A DNA stretch of 5,364 nucleotides from Candidatus Hydrogenedentota bacterium (GTDB lineage: Bacteria; Hydrogenedentota; Hydrogenedentia; Hydrogenedentales; CAITNO01), in contig DSBB01000265.1 in assembly GCA_011046175.1 (NCBI GenBank), forward strand, positions 1 to 5,364, in the 5' to 3' direction. The position numbers were made by a program, and so were the translations under genes. The notes below the pieces were generated by a model. The model saw only the letters and a program-made list of their open reading frames with translations, searched no databases and was not told where the DNA came from. Of the stretch, positions 4,544-5,364 are shown piece after piece. Each line of letters begins with the position of its first letter. The stretch's first letter is position 1.

Positions 4544-5248
4544 ATGGGTGCGGAAAAGGTTCGGATTGCGCCCGGCGCGCGGTGCATTGTCACGGTGAAT
4601 GCGGTGCGCTACACCGCGGAAGTGGTCGCTTCAGGGCATGATACGGCGGGGGTGATATGCCGCGAGTCGGAGTTTCTGGCGGATGCGGGTGATGAGGCGG
4701 ATTTGGAGTTTTTGGATGCCCAATACCGCGTTGTTTACCATATGCAGGTCGTGGTGGCGCCCTCTAAGCCGGGCGATGGGATGATTTTGCAGCGTGCCGC
4801 GAGCGCCGCCTATGCCCGGCGGCGTCGCACATGGCGCGTGTCATTGGAGTCGCCCATCGCCATTTGCCGGGACGGGGCTGTGCAATCCCACGAGGGCCGG
4901 GTAATCAACCTGAGCACGGAAGGCGCGTTGGTCGCGGCGAGCGCGCCGATTGCCGTTGGCGAGATGATCACCCTGTACTTGGCGCTTCCGGGTGAACCGG
5001 AGCATGCCATCGCCACGCGGGTGGTCCGCCGTGAAGAGGGCGATCCGCCGCGTTTCGGCGTGCGCTTCGCCGCAGTCAGCCCGGAGGCGCGGCAATCGCT
5101 CACGCGCTTCATGTGGGCGCGGCTGCGCGTCCTATATCCCGGCGACATCGCGGCGATGTGGCCCGGCAACAGAAAACGCAAAGTTTCGCAGGAGGTCTGG
5201 AACGAATTGATGCGCCAGGCCGGATTGAATAGAGAGGAACCGCAATGA
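4544..5248 (+). CDS. PilZ-domain protein (predicted cyclic-di-GMP receptor, YcgR-like layout)
   Basis: Two hundred and thirty-four residues. PilZ domains bind cyclic di-GMP and pass the signal to motility, polysaccharide synthesis or transcription partners. Both diagnostic motifs are intact: RxxxR (R94-R98, bases 4823-4837) and NxSxxG (NLSTEG, N122-G127, bases 4907-4924), followed by the GVRF strand (172-175). The first 85 residues look like a small beta-rich domain (CIVTVN, YTAEVVASG, ADLEFLD, YRVVYHMQVVVA), as in YcgR-type N-terminal PilZN domains. A basic C-terminal tail (about 195-234, including NRKRK) is outside the domain. There is no transmembrane segment or signal peptide. I prefer ATG 4544, with GGGAG (4531-4535) 8 bases upstream; GTG 4541 directly before it is equally open and would add one residue. 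The stop overlaps the next gene's ATG by 4 bases, so the two are probably translationally coupled. Confidence 0.88.
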   Translation: MGAEKVRIAPGARCIVTVNAVRYTAEVVASGHDTAGVICRESEFLADAGDEADLEFLDAQYRVVYHMQVVVAPSKPGDGMILQRAASAAYARRRRTWRVSLESPIAICRDGAVQSHEGRVINLSTEGALVAASAPIAVGEMITLYLALPGEPEHAIATRVVRREEGDPPRFGVRFAAVSPEARQSLTRFMWARLRVLYPGDIAAMWPGNRKRKVSQEVWNELMRQAGLNREEPQ

Positions 5249-5364
5249 AGATTCACGATATCGGCATCATCATGAACGGTGTCACCGGACGCATGGGCAC
5301 AAACCAGCACTTGATCCGTTCTATCCTGGCGATCCGCGAGCAGGGTGGGGTCAAGGTCAGTGAC
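5245..5364 (+). CDS. Gfo/Idh/MocA-type oxidoreductase, N-terminal 40 codons only (cut by window edge)
   Basis: The visible 40 residues begin a Rossmann-type NAD(P)-binding domain: a first beta strand (HDIGIIMNG) followed by the glycine-rich turn GVTGRMG and a helix (TNQHLIRSILAIREQGG). This N-terminus is characteristic of a Gfo/Idh/MocA subfamily of predicted sugar or polyol dehydrogenases; substrate cannot be told from this much. GAGG (5234-5237) lies 7 bases before the ATG, inside the end of the PilZ gene, and the ATGA overlap makes coupled translation likely. The C-terminal substrate-binding domain and the catalytic Lys lie beyond the window. Confidence 0.82.
   Translation, partial: MKIHDIGIIMNGVTGRMGTNQHLIRSILAIREQGGVKVSD

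Overview
The window is a GC-rich stretch of bacterial chromosome, with both end genes cut by the window edges. In order on the + strand it holds: the 3' nine-tenths of mnmE (tRNA-modification GTPase); about 470 bp of repeat-rich intergenic DNA; a short orphan ORF with a signal peptide; a VapBC-type toxin-antitoxin pair with its own promoter/operator; another repeat cluster of about 300 bp; a GH88-like (unsaturated glucuronyl hydrolase type) gene; a PilZ-domain protein; and the first 40 codons of a Gfo/Idh/MocA-type oxidoreductase. All supported genes are on the + strand. No RNA gene, CRISPR array or transposase gene is visible.

Organism: no marker here fixes the taxon. High GC, a GH88-like hydrolase near a Gfo/Idh/MocA oxidoreductase, and scattered intergenic palindromes of the GCAGGCG-TCC-CGCCTGC type remind me of uncultured carbohydrate-degrading bacteria of the PVC group or Hydrogenedentes-like lineages. 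This is inference from general familiarity only.

Layout: 2-1231 is core (mnmE). From 1232 to about 3051 the sequence looks accessory: dispersed palindromic and 9-bp tandem repeats, a 68-bp element with perfect 11-bp terminal inverted repeats, an orphan probably truncated secreted-protein ORF, and the toxin-antitoxin module. One composite repeat occurs in inverted orientation at both margins of this region (1238-1284 and 2935-2981, 39 of 47 positions identical by eye). From 3052 onward the DNA is gene-dense again: a sugar-hydrolase gene, then a tightly coupled PilZ/oxidoreductase pair overlapping by four bases (ATGA).

How the genes may work together: VapB and VapC form an autoregulated pair, also joined by an ATGA overlap. 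A 19-bp palindrome overlaps the -35 box of a well-formed promoter upstream. The VapC homologue lacks one of the usual catalytic acidic residues (Asp to Gly at residue 107), which is the most checkable oddity in the window. The GH88-like enzyme and the oxidoreductase could both belong to uronate/sugar catabolism, with a c-di-GMP-responsive PilZ protein translated in step with the oxidoreductase; that link is inference. I found no convincing wholly new system.
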